DNA of 30,574 nt from an uncultured Collinsella sp. (GTDB taxonomy: Bacteria > Actinomycetota > Coriobacteriia > Coriobacteriales > Coriobacteriaceae): assembly GCA_900542125.1 (NCBI GenBank), contig UQMO01000027.1:1-30574 (forward strand), read 5' to 3'. The first letter of the stretch is position 1. Each line of letters opens with the position of its first letter. A program made the translations under genes and the position numbers. Under the pieces are notes generated by a model. That model did no database searches. It worked only from the letters and a program-made list of their open reading frames with translations, and was not told the DNA's origin. Below, in pieces: positions 6,605 through 14,045 of this stretch.

Positions 6605-7843
6605 ATGACAAAAGACGATAGGCAAGCGTTCGAGGTGCCCGATCGGCTCTTTGAATACGTGAGGTCGGTCGTCGACAACCGCGCGCTTGCAACGGTGCTG
6701 CTCTTTTTGCTGAGCCTGCTGCTGATTGGCATCGACAACATCGTCGGAATCTTGGCGGTGCTGCTTGTCGGCTTTTTGCTGATCGATCGATTTGAGATCG
6801 TGTGCCGCTGCGTGGTGATTGGCGGCGCCGCGTGGGCCATGACGTTGGCGATTGGCGCCATGGCGCTCGGCGGCATCGAAGGGCCGGTGCTGTTCGATGC
6901 CGGCTTTGTATTCAACATGCTTGGCTTTGTGCTGGCGCTTGCCGCGTGCGTGCTGTTCTTGTGCGGCCGCGCCCTGTACTACCAGGGCTACGAACAGGGC
7001 GAGCAGCATGCCGATTGTGTGCTGGCCGCTCGTATTCAAGATCGCCTGATCGATCACCCCGACACCTGGGATAACATCGACGGCGACTTCTTGGAGGTCG
7101 AGGGCGCCCTTAACCGCGTGCGTGACCGTGAGCGCAAGGTGCAGCAAGCTCTGCGTGACGAGTCGCATCGCAAGGACGATTTGGTCACGTACTTGGCACA
7201 TGACCTACGCACCCCGCTTGCCAGTGTGGTGGGCTATCTTTCGCTGCTGCAAGAGGCTCCCGAGCTGCCGGTTGAGCAACGTGCGCACTTTACGGGCGTG
7301 GCGCTCGACAAGGCGCACCGGCTCGATACGCTCATCGAAGAGTTCTTCGATATCACGCGCTTTGACTTCCACGATATCGTGCTCACGCGCGGCTATGTTG
7401 ATCTGGGGTTGCTGCTGGCTCAGGTGGCTGACGAGTTCTATCCCATCCTCAACGAGCAGCATAAGGAAGTCCAAGTTGATATTCGAGAGGACCTGACGGT
7501 GCTCGTGGATGGCGACAAAATGGCTCGCGTGTTCAACAACATCATGAAAAACGCTATTGCCTATAGCTATGAGGGCTCGACCATCACGATCGAGGCCAGA
7601 CGCCGGGACGGCGGTGGCGTGCGCGTGCGCTTTATCAATCAGGGCGATCCCATCCCTGCGGCAAAGCTCAAGGTGATCTTTGAGAAGTTCTATCGCCTGG
7701 ATGCGGCGCGTGCGACCAATCGCGGCGGCGCTGGACTGGGGCTTGCCATCGCCAAGGAGATCGTATGCGCGCACGGCGGTACCGTTGCGTGTGAATCGAC
7801 GCCCGAACACACGATATTCACCATCGAGCTGCCCGCCGCATAG
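6605..7843 (+). CDS. VanS-like sensor histidine kinase
   Basis: 412 residues. The ATG at 6605, preceded by GAGGA, is preferred to an in-frame start at 6440 that would overlap most of the response regulator's effector domain. The N-terminus has about four hydrophobic segments (~28-62, 68-90, 100-122) with little extracellular sequence, so it may sense within the membrane. The H-box is TYLAHDLRTPLASVVGYL with His ~199, the N-box is around KNAIAYS, and G-boxes are FEKFYRLD and GGAGLGLAIAK. The H-box resembles VanS. It is a membrane-bound partner of the VanR-like regulator just upstream; the two form an operon. The ligand cannot be read from the sequence. Confidence 0.9.
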   Translation: MTKDDRQAFEVPDRLFEYVRSVVDNRALATVLLFLLSLLLIGIDNIVGILAVLLVGFLLIDRFEIVCRCVVIGGAAWAMTLAIGAMALGGIEGPVLFDAGFVFNMLGFVLALAACVLFLCGRALYYQGYEQGEQHADCVLAARIQDRLIDHPDTWDNIDGDFLEVEGALNRVRDRERKVQQALRDESHRKDDLVTYLAHDLRTPLASVVGYLSLLQEAPELPVEQRAHFTGVALDKAHRLDTLIEEFFDITRFDFHDIVLTRGYVDLGLLLAQVADEFYPILNEQHKEVQVDIREDLTVLVDGDKMARVFNNIMKNAIAYSYEGSTITIEARRRDGGGVRVRFINQGDPIPAAKLKVIFEKFYRLDAARATNRGGAGLGLAIAKEIVCAHGGTVACESTPEHTIFTIELPAA

Positions 7844-7905
7844 CCAGTGTGCCCTTACAAACACTTGACAATGCGCTCACGTGCATATGAGCCGCGATTC
7901 CTACT

Positions 7906-7931
7906 ATCGATACTGCTGAATTGATATCGAT
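7906..7931. promoter_or_regulatory. 7-bp inverted repeat upstream of pstB
   Basis: ATCGATA (7906-7912) and TATCGAT (7925-7931) flank a 12-nt spacer just before the GGAGG of pstB. A TTGACA sits at 7865-7870, but no good -10 box is at the right distance. It may be an operator or a weak RNA hairpin. Confidence 0.3.
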
Positions 7932-7946
7932 GTGGAGGTATGCGGT

Positions 7947-8822
7947 ATGACGGCTGCTGCGGCTGTGGAGCCCACGGAGCTTGAAGAACTCATGAAAGCG
8001 CAGGCCGAGGCCGCGCGCGAGCGCGAGGTTGGGGATGCGACTCGCCCCACGGCAGAGGATCTTGCCGCCTCGCCGACGCGCATCGATGTCGAGGGCCTCG
8101 ACCTGTTCTATGGTGACCATCATACGCTCAAGGACGTGAATATCAAGATCCGCGACAAGCAGATCACCTCGTTCATCGGGCCTTCGGGCTGCGGAAAGTC
8201 CACGTTGCTGCGCTGCTTTAACCGCATGAACGACGGCATCAAGGATTGCCGCATCGAGGGCAAGATTGCGCTCGATGGTCAAGATATCCTGGGCGATTAC
8301 GACATCTGCCGCCTTCGCCAGCGCGTGGGCATGGTGTTTCAGCGCCCCAACCCGTTTCCCATGAGCATCTACGACAACGTCGCGTACGGTCCTCGCGGCA
8401 TGGGAGTGCGTGACCGCGTCGTGCTCGATGAGCTGGTCGAGGACTCCCTGCGTCGCGCTGCCCTGTGGGACGAGGTCAAGGACAAGCTCAAAGAGTCGGG
8501 CCTGGGTCTTTCGGGTGGACAGCAGCAGCGCCTGTGCATCGCCCGCGCGCTTGCCGTGCAGCCCGACATTCTGCTGATGGACGAGCCGACCTCGGCACTC
8601 GACCCTGTGTCGACGCTGGTGGTGGAGCAGCTGGCCTGCGAGCTCAAAGAGACCTGCACGCTCGTGGTCGTTACGCACAATATGCAGCAGGCGGCGCGTA
8701 TCTCCGATTCGGTCGCATTCTTTTTGCTGGGTGAGCTGGTGGAGCACGCGCCCACCGCGCAACTCTTCAAGAATCCGACCGATCCGCGCACGGCGGATTA
8801 TTTGACGGGGCGTTTTGGCTGA
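7947..8822 (+). CDS. pstB: phosphate ABC transporter ATP-binding protein PstB
   Basis: 291 residues from the ATG at 7947, with GGAGG 8 bases upstream; an in-frame GTG at 7932 overlaps this ribosome binding site and is rejected. The signature order is complete: Walker A GPSGCGKST, Q-loop VFQRPNPFPMSIYDNVAYG (PstB-specific spacing and wording), ABC signature LSGGQQQRLCIARAL, Walker B ILLMDEPTSALDP, and H-loop VVVTHNMQQAAR. PstB energises high-affinity phosphate uptake through the PstSCA complex on the inner face of the membrane. The first ~45 residues are an extra, charged, low-complexity extension before the ABC domain. The usual neighbours pstS, pstC, pstA and phoU are absent here. The PhoB/PhoR-like pair follows within 65 bases. 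Confidence 0.95.
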   Translation: MTAAAAVEPTELEELMKAQAEAAREREVGDATRPTAEDLAASPTRIDVEGLDLFYGDHHTLKDVNIKIRDKQITSFIGPSGCGKSTLLRCFNRMNDGIKDCRIEGKIALDGQDILGDYDICRLRQRVGMVFQRPNPFPMSIYDNVAYGPRGMGVRDRVVLDELVEDSLRRAALWDEVKDKLKESGLGLSGGQQQRLCIARALAVQPDILLMDEPTSALDPVSTLVVEQLACELKETCTLVVVTHNMQQAARISDSVAFFLLGELVEHAPTAQLFKNPTDPRTADYLTGRFG

Positions 8823-8833
8823 TACCATCTAGT

Positions 8834-8845
8834 AAAGGTACCTTT
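8834..8845. promoter_or_regulatory. 12-bp perfect palindrome before the PhoB-like gene
   Basis: AAAGGTACCTTT is fully self-complementary and lies in the 64-base gap between pstB and the response regulator gene, just before a TAAGAT that could act as a -10 box. It may be an operator; this is a suggestion only. Confidence 0.3.
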
Positions 8846-8886
8846 AGGGTTAAGATGCGGTCATGCCGGCCGCAAAGGGGTTCAAC

Positions 8887-9615
8887 ATGATCTATTACGT
8901 CGAGGACGATGACAACATCAGGGATTTGACGGTCTATGCGCTGCGCAAGCAGGGGATTGAGGCCGAAGGCTTTTCGTGCGACGGTGAGTTTAAGGCTGCC
9001 GTGGCGCGACGGGTACCCGATGCCGTCCTGCTCGACATCATGCTGCCCGATACCGATGGCTTGGCGATTATGCGTCGACTGCGTGCCGATCGCCTGACGG
9101 CGACGGTGCCCATCATGATGCTTACCGCCAAGGATACCGAGCTCGACAAGGTGATGGCGCTCGATGGCGGTGCCGACGATTACCTGACTAAGCCGTTTTC
9201 GCTCATGGAGCTTGCGAGCCGCTGCCGCGCACTGCTGCGTCGCGGCGGCATGGTCAAACAGGCAAGCGATGTGCTCAGCGTGGGCGACATTGTGCTCTCG
9301 CCCAGCCATCGTGAGGTGACTGTTGCCGGCGAGTCGCTTAAGCTCACCCTGCGCGAGTTCGACCTGCTCGAGTACCTCATGCGCAAGCCCGGCGTGGTCT
9401 TTACCCGCGAGTCGTTGCTGCAGAGCGTGTGGGGCTGGGACTTCGACGGCGGTTCGCGCACCGTTGACGTGCACGTGCAGACGCTTCGCCAAAAACTGGG
9501 CGAGCATGCCAGCGCCATCGAGACCGTGCGCGGCGTGGGCTACCGCTTGGCCGAGCCTTCTGCCGGTGATGGTGCCGAAGGTGACGACACCGCGGCCACC
9601 GCATCGGAGGAGTAA
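8887..9615 (+). CDS. PhoB/PhoP-like response regulator
   Basis: 242 residues from the ATG at 8887, preceded by AAAGGGG; the ATG at 8863 has no ribosome binding site. The receiver domain has E6-D7-D8, phosphoacceptor D50 in LLDIMLP, a TAKDTELDKV segment and K-P-F (LTKPFS). The DNA-binding winged helix covers ~135-225 (LTLREFDLLEYLM, then VDVHVQTLRQKL, then RGVGYRL). The tail (~226-242) is acidic and low in complexity. Next to pstB and a PhoR-like kinase, it probably controls phosphate-starvation genes. The assignment rests on context, since the OmpR family alone does not specify the signal. Confidence 0.85.
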   Translation: MIYYVEDDDNIRDLTVYALRKQGIEAEGFSCDGEFKAAVARRVPDAVLLDIMLPDTDGLAIMRRLRADRLTATVPIMMLTAKDTELDKVMALDGGADDYLTKPFSLMELASRCRALLRRGGMVKQASDVLSVGDIVLSPSHREVTVAGESLKLTLREFDLLEYLMRKPGVVFTRESLLQSVWGWDFDGGSRTVDVHVQTLRQKLGEHASAIETVRGVGYRLAEPSAGDGAEGDDTAATASEE

Positions 9616-9618
9616 CCC

Positions 9619-11043
9619 GTGGTCTTCGCCCCCCAGGGAAAACATACGCTGTCGCACCGCGTTTTTGTGACGATCTTTGTCTGCGCCATGGCGGTTATCG
9701 TGGCGTTTACGGTGCTGGGTGCGTTCTTTGTGCAAAACACCTTGGCGGATGCCACGAGTGCCAACCTGGCGCAAGAAACCGAGCTCATTGCTGCCGCCCT
9801 CGACGAGCAGCAGGAGCCCATCCCGTTCTTGCGTAGCCTCGATCGAGAGGACTTGCGCATCACGCTGATTAACAAGGATGGATCGGTTGCCTACGACAAC
9901 GAGGCGTCGCCTTCCACACTGCCCAACCATGGCGATCGCCCCGAGGTCATCGAGGCCTTTGAGAGTGGTTCGGGTTCCGCGGAGCGCGCAAGCTCTACGC
10001 TCGACGAGATTATGCTGTATCGCGCCGTCGCCCTTGATAACGGCCAGGTTGTCCGCTTGGCGCAGGCCCAGCCTGGCGTTGCGGCGATTTTGCTGTCGAT
10101 GGTGGCGCCGATGCTGCTTATCGCAGCAGCGGGTGCGGTACTCTCGTTTTTTATGGCGCGCCGCGAGTCCCGTGCCATCATCGCGCCGTTGCAAGAGGTG
10201 GATTTGGACCACCCACGCCGTAGCTATGAGCACGCCTATGCCGAGATGGTCCCCATGCTTGAGCGTATTGAGTCGCAGCGCCAGGAGCTCAAGCGCCAAA
10301 TGGCGGTGCTGGCGGACAACGACCGTATGCGCCGCGAGTTCACGGCGAATATCACCCATGAGCTCAAGACGCCGCTTACGGCGATTTCGGGCTATGCCGA
10401 GCTCATCGCAAACGGCATGGTCGAGGGCGAGGGCGACCTGCGCAACTTTGGCGGTCGCATCTATCGTGAGGCGGGCCGCTTGGCAGCGCTTGTCAACGAT
10501 ATCCTTACGCTGTCTAACTTGGACGAGGCCGAGCGTGCAACTGAGGGCGAGGCGGTGCCCATTGGTTCCACGGAGCCTATTGAGCTCTCGCGTGCCATCT
10601 ACGCGGTTGAGCAGCGTCTTGAACAGGTCGCCCGTCAGGCGAATGTGACGATAAGTCATGAGACCAAGCCTGTGGTCATCGAAGGCGTGTCGCGCTTGAT
10701 TGACGAGCTCATCTATAATCTGGCGAGCAACGCCATCCGCTACAATCGACCCGGCGGTGCGGTTACGCTGCAGTGCGGCACCAACGACGAAGGCCATCCG
10801 TTCCTTGCGGTCGCCGACACGGGAATCGGTATCGCGCCTGAAGAACAGGGCAAGGTATTTGAGCGGTTCTATCGCGTGGACAAGAGTAGGTCCAAGGCGC
10901 GCGGCGGAACCGGTCTGGGGCTTGCAATTGTCAAGCATGCGGCCCTGTATCATCACGCCACGCTCGATTTGTCGAGCGAGTTGGGCGTGGGAACCACCAT
11001 TACGGTGACGTTTCCCATACGGCAGGACGAGCCATTCGCATAG
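9619..11043 (+). CDS. PhoR-like sensor histidine kinase
   Basis: 474 residues from a GTG 4 bases after the response regulator's stop; the GGAGG lies inside the end of the upstream gene, so translation is coupled. There is an N-terminal membrane segment at ~14-38, an extracellular domain at ~40-150, and a second membrane segment at ~155-180. The H-box is TANITHELKTPLTAISGY with His ~247. The N-box is YNLASNAIRYN, and G-boxes are ADTGIGIAPEEQGKVFERFYRVD and GGTGLGLAIVKH. This is the standard PhoR-type class I kinase layout. With pstB it suggests a phosphate-sensing unit. A terminator hairpin follows at 11069-11097. Confidence 0.87.
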   Translation: MVFAPQGKHTLSHRVFVTIFVCAMAVIVAFTVLGAFFVQNTLADATSANLAQETELIAAALDEQQEPIPFLRSLDREDLRITLINKDGSVAYDNEASPSTLPNHGDRPEVIEAFESGSGSAERASSTLDEIMLYRAVALDNGQVVRLAQAQPGVAAILLSMVAPMLLIAAAGAVLSFFMARRESRAIIAPLQEVDLDHPRRSYEHAYAEMVPMLERIESQRQELKRQMAVLADNDRMRREFTANITHELKTPLTAISGYAELIANGMVEGEGDLRNFGGRIYREAGRLAALVNDILTLSNLDEAERATEGEAVPIGSTEPIELSRAIYAVEQRLEQVARQANVTISHETKPVVIEGVSRLIDELIYNLASNAIRYNRPGGAVTLQCGTNDEGHPFLAVADTGIGIAPEEQGKVFERFYRVDKSRSKARGGTGLGLAIVKHAALYHHATLDLSSELGVGTTITVTFPIRQDEPFA

Positions 11044-11068
11044 CGATACAACATAGATATTGATGCAG

Positions 11069-11097
11069 ACGCCGCATTTGACTTTCGGGTGCGGCGT
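11069..11097 (+). terminator. terminator after the PhoR-like gene
   Basis: ACGCCGCA (11069-11076) and TGCGGCGT (11090-11097) form an 8-bp stem with a 13-nt loop, followed by a modest T-rich stretch. Confidence 0.6.
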
Positions 11098-11129
11098 TGT
11101 TGTGCAATTTTACGATTGCTTCCGACATT

Positions 11130-11158
11130 TTTACAGGAGAGCCTGTTTCTTATGTATA
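11130..11158 (+). promoter_or_regulatory. predicted promoter of the Cps-type cassette
   Basis: TTTACA (11130-11135) and TGTATA (11153-11158) are 17 bp apart. The spacer region includes part of a small hairpin, ACAGG-AGAG-CCTGT. The leader to the first gene would be about 75 nt. Confidence 0.4.
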
Positions 11159-11238
11159 GAGTTTGGTCTCGGTAAAAAGATGCGATAACATACGGACAGT
11201 TTTGTCAATCCGAACTGGGGAAATGAAAGGCAAGCTGC

Positions 11239-11895
11239 ATGACCCTTCTCGAACTGTTCCAGCTGCTGAAGAAGCACCTTCAGCTGGTCATCACCCTTCC
11301 GGTGGTCTGCGCGATCGCCATGGGCATCGTGTCCTTCGTTGCGATGGACAACACCTATACCGCGACGACGAGCATGTACATTCTCGCCAAGACCGACGAT
11401 AGCGGTCAGATGAGCTACAACGATCTCTCGGCGAGTCAGATGCTTTCCAACGATATCGCCACGCTGCTGGATAGCGATAGCGTTAAGAGCGGCGCAGCCA
11501 ATGAACTGGGCCTCACCGATCTGGATGACTACAAGGTGTCTGTTTCCTCCGAGACCACCACGCGTGTCATTACGCTTTCGGTTACCGGCACCGATGCCAA
11601 GGAGACGGCTAAGGTCGCAAAGGCCATGGCCAGCTCGGTGAGTACGGTCGCTCAGAACGTCGGCGCTGCCCAGAGCATCAACGTTATCGACGAGGCTAAG
11701 ACCCCCGAAGCCCCCAGCGGCCCCAAGCGTATGCTGTACGTTGCTGTCGCGTTCCTCGCGGGCATCTTTATCGCAGTTGCCTATGTCGTTTTGGCAGACA
11801 TGCTCAACACCCGCATCCGCGGTGCCGAAGAGGCAGAAGAGCTCCTGGGCATTCCCGTTGTTGGCCGAATTCCGGCTATGAAAGGTGGTAAATAG
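11239..11895 (+). CDS. CpsC/YveK-like polysaccharide chain-length regulator (BY-kinase adaptor)
   Basis: 218 residues. It begins TLLELFQLLKKHLQL followed by a membrane segment (~17-36), typical of the Wzz domain. An extracytoplasmic region of ~120 residues is rich in Ser/Thr/Asp. A second membrane segment (~167-190) is preceded by the proline-rich stretch PEAPSGPKR that marks Wzz/CpsC proteins. The short cytoplasmic tail (LLGIPVVGRIPAMKGGK) is the kind that activates the partner kinase. In Gram-positive bacteria this membrane adaptor and the separate CpsD kinase together form the BY-kinase. The kinase gene begins 2 bases after its stop codon. Confidence 0.88.
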   Translation: MTLLELFQLLKKHLQLVITLPVVCAIAMGIVSFVAMDNTYTATTSMYILAKTDDSGQMSYNDLSASQMLSNDIATLLDSDSVKSGAANELGLTDLDDYKVSVSSETTTRVITLSVTGTDAKETAKVAKAMASSVSTVAQNVGAAQSINVIDEAKTPEAPSGPKRMLYVAVAFLAGIFIAVAYVVLADMLNTRIRGAEEAEELLGIPVVGRIPAMKGGK

Positions 11896-11897
11896 GC

Positions 11898-12635
11898 ATG
11901 GCTAAGGCAAAGAACACCGATAAGCTCGTTGTACAGAATGCCGCCAAGACCCTTCTGGCCAACATCCGCTTTGCGAGCGTGGACGACCCCATTCGCACCA
12001 TCACCGTTACCTCCTCGATTCCCAACGAGGGCAAGTCTACGGTTTCCATTAACCTTGCTCAGGCAATTGCCACGAGTGGCAAGTCCGTGCTCCTGGTTGA
12101 GGCCGATATGCGCCGCAGGTCCCTTTCCGATATGCTCGGCGTTCGTTCGCGCGGCGGACTCTATGCGGTTCTTTCCGAGCAGATCTCCATTGACCAGGCA
12201 ATTGTCGAGACGGGTCAGAAGAACTTCTACTTCCTTGATGCCGAGCCGCATATTCCCAATCCTGCCGACATCATCGTCTCTCACCGCTTTGCCAAGCTGG
12301 TAAAGGCACTGTCTGCTAAGTTCCAGTACGTCATCTTCGACGCTCCCCCGGTCGGCACCTTCATCGATGCTGCCGAGATTGCCAGCCTGACCGACGGCAC
12401 GCTGTTCGTGGTGCGCGAGGACTTCACCAAGCGCGAGGAGGCGCTCAACGCCATCGGTCAGCTTAAGAAGTCCGAGAAGGTCAAGCTCATCGGTACCGTT
12501 ATGAACTACTGCGAGACCGAGACCAGCGAGTACTACTACTCCTACTACACCAAGGACGGTAAGAAGGTTAAGAAGGGCTCCGACGATCAGGGGACTTCCA
12601 AAAAGGGCATCTTCACCAACCGAGCAAACGTTTAG
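11898..12635 (+). CDS. CpsD/YwqD-like bacterial tyrosine kinase (BY-kinase)
   Basis: 245 residues. Walker A is PNEGKSTVSINLAQAI (~40-55), Walker A' is LLVEADMRRRS (~67-77), and Walker B is YVIFDAPPVG (~146-155). The C-terminal tail has the tyrosine cluster EYYYSYY, the expected autophosphorylation site, followed by a lysine-rich tail. It autophosphorylates on tyrosine and controls exopolysaccharide or other envelope polymer assembly together with the CpsC-like adaptor just upstream and the phosphatase just downstream. The lengths are those of split Gram-positive enzymes. No polymerase, flippase or glycosyltransferase gene is next to it. Confidence 0.9.
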   Translation: MAKAKNTDKLVVQNAAKTLLANIRFASVDDPIRTITVTSSIPNEGKSTVSINLAQAIATSGKSVLLVEADMRRRSLSDMLGVRSRGGLYAVLSEQISIDQAIVETGQKNFYFLDAEPHIPNPADIIVSHRFAKLVKALSAKFQYVIFDAPPVGTFIDAAEIASLTDGTLFVVREDFTKREEALNAIGQLKKSEKVKLIGTVMNYCETETSEYYYSYYTKDGKKVKKGSDDQGTSKKGIFTNRANV

Positions 12636-12652
12636 TTGATTAAGGCTGACCT

Positions 12653-13303
12653 ATGCGTGACATTCATTGCCATATCTTGCCGGGTGTAGACGACGGCGCC
12701 GCCGATCTCGATGAGAGCTTGGCGATGCTCGAGGCTGCCAAGCGGGCTGGTGTAACCAGAATTGTTTGCACTCCTCACTGCCGTGATCCCTATTTTGATT
12801 ACGACAAGATGTGGGATGCCTTTGAGCTGCTGCGCGATAACGCTGACGGTTTTCCGCTCCAGATGGGCTTCGAGGTCAACCATCGAAAGCTCGTTGAGCT
12901 TGGTATCGATGCCGCGGAGCACTTGCATTTCGATGGGACCAACGAGTTTCTGCTCGAGCTTTCGACGCATGCCGATGCGTATGCGTTTAGAGAGTACGAG
13001 AACACGATTTACGATTTGCAGTGCCGTGGCTACCAGGTGATCATCGCTCATCCTGAGCGCTATCGTGCGGTTCAAAAGGATGTAAGCGTGGCGGAGCGCC
13101 TGGTCGATATGGGCTGCAAGCTGCAGGCTTCGGCGGACTTTATTGCCGGCGGTCGCTTTGGTCGCGAGAAAAAGCCGGCACAGCGCCTGTTCGATCAGAA
13201 CCTGTACAGCTTCATCGCGAGCGATGCCCATAACGTGGGTCATTACGATTGCCTGGCGAAGGCTCGCGCGAAGTTTAGCGTGCGCGGAGCTCATTTTCGC
13301 TAA
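12653..13303 (+). CDS. CpsB/YwqE-like tyrosine-protein phosphatase (PHP family)
   Basis: 216 residues, 17 bases after the kinase gene. PHP-fold metal ligands are visible: DIHCHILPGVDDGA at the N-terminus, VCTPHC (~43-48), GFEVN (~73-77), IIAHPERY (~129-136) and IASDAHN near residue 190. Family members are manganese-dependent phosphatases that dephosphorylate the BY-kinase. Together with the two upstream genes it completes an adaptor-kinase-phosphatase cycle. The protein is slightly shorter than the ~240-250 residues I expect, but all the motif histidines are present. Confidence 0.9.
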   Translation: MRDIHCHILPGVDDGAADLDESLAMLEAAKRAGVTRIVCTPHCRDPYFDYDKMWDAFELLRDNADGFPLQMGFEVNHRKLVELGIDAAEHLHFDGTNEFLLELSTHADAYAFREYENTIYDLQCRGYQVIIAHPERYRAVQKDVSVAERLVDMGCKLQASADFIAGGRFGREKKPAQRLFDQNLYSFIASDAHNVGHYDCLAKARAKFSVRGAHFR

Positions 13304-13342
13304 AATCTGTCCCTAACGTTCGCATTGAATGAAAGGGCAGCC

Positions 13343-13843
13343 ATGGATATCCAACTTAAGACGGGATGCTTTGATGACGCGGCGTTGGTGCGCCGCGTCA
13401 TTTTTATGGACGAGCAGGGCTACGAGAATGAGTTCGACGCTATCGACGAGGATCCGAACTGCATTCATGTGACGCTCTATGTAGACGGCGAGCTTGCCGG
13501 TTGCTCGCGCGTGTTTCCCGAAGAGCTTGAGCGCGCGGCTGACGCAGAGGCTCCGGTGTCGCCGGCGTGCGACTTGGACGAAGGCGTTGCGGCGGGGGAG
13601 ACCTACATTATGGGGCGCGTCGCCGTGCTGCCGGCTATGCGTCGTCGCGGACTGGCGAGTGCGATCGTCGAGGCCAGTGCTTCGTGTGCACGCGATGCCG
13701 GCGCTAAGCTTATTAAGCTGCATGCGCAGGAATACGTGTTGCCGCTCTATGCAAAGGCGGGCTACACGCAAATCGCCCCGGTAGATTACGAAGACGAGGG
13801 CCAGCCCCATGTCTGGATGGCCAAGCGCGTAGATGGCAGATAG
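13343..13843 (+). CDS. GNAT-family N-acetyltransferase
   Basis: 166 residues from the ATG at 13343, with AAAGGG just upstream; the in-frame ATG at 13325 lacks a ribosome binding site. The acetyl-CoA binding motif A is YIMGRVAVLPAMRRRGLASAIVEAS (split here as GRVAVLPAMRRRGLA then SAIVEAS), with the characteristic RRxGLA turn. The end (LYAKAGYTQIAPVDYEDEG) is typical of the C-terminal strand of ElaA/YjcF-like GNATs. The substrate is unknown. It follows the Cps-type cassette by 39 bases but no functional link is evident. Confidence 0.85.
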   Translation: MDIQLKTGCFDDAALVRRVIFMDEQGYENEFDAIDEDPNCIHVTLYVDGELAGCSRVFPEELERAADAEAPVSPACDLDEGVAAGETYIMGRVAVLPAMRRRGLASAIVEASASCARDAGAKLIKLHAQEYVLPLYAKAGYTQIAPVDYEDEGQPHVWMAKRVDGR

Positions 13844-13907
13844 GGACGTTCCTTTTCTGCCGGCAGTTGGGGACGCTCCTTGGCAATTGGCGCATTGGAG
13901 CGCTTAG

Positions 13908-13933
13908 ACATACAGTTTTTCGATTCCGTATGT
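13908..13933. promoter_or_regulatory. 6-bp inverted repeat upstream of htpG
   Basis: ACATAC (13908-13913) and GTATGT (13928-13933) flank 14 bases, about 20 bp before a TATAAA (13954-13959) that could be the htpG -10 box. This could be a repressor site. It does not match the CIRCE element. Confidence 0.3.
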
Positions 13934-13990
13934 ATATATGCGCGCTAATGGGTTATAAAATCTAAGTCTGAACATAGCAGGTCTGCGATG

Positions 13991-14015
13991 CGGCTCGGGC
14001 GACCGAGCCGTTTTT
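13991..14015 (+). terminator. intrinsic terminator in the htpG upstream region
   Basis: CGGCTCGG-GCGA-CCGAGCCG (13991-14010) followed by TTTTT (14011-14015) is a perfect 8-bp GC-rich terminator. It lies 148 bases after the GNAT gene and 30 bases before htpG, downstream of the possible -10 box at 13954-13959. It either ends GNAT transcripts or acts as a leader attenuator of htpG. Confidence 0.8.
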
Positions 14016-14045
14016 GCGGACAGGGGTAGCGCGAAAGGACTGCAC

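Noticed and set aside
5685..7843. Vancomycin resistance cluster
   Set aside because: Only VanR/VanS-like regulators and a penicillin-binding-type carboxypeptidase are present; there is no VanH, ligase or VanX.
8767..10956. 729-codon minus-strand open frame
   Set aside because: It is antisense to the PhoB/PhoR-like genes, has low-quality composition and no motifs; a GC-rich codon shadow.
13843..13881. Direct repeat GGGACGYTCCTT (13843-13854 and 13870-13881)
   Set aside because: Short and only two copies; too little to call an element.
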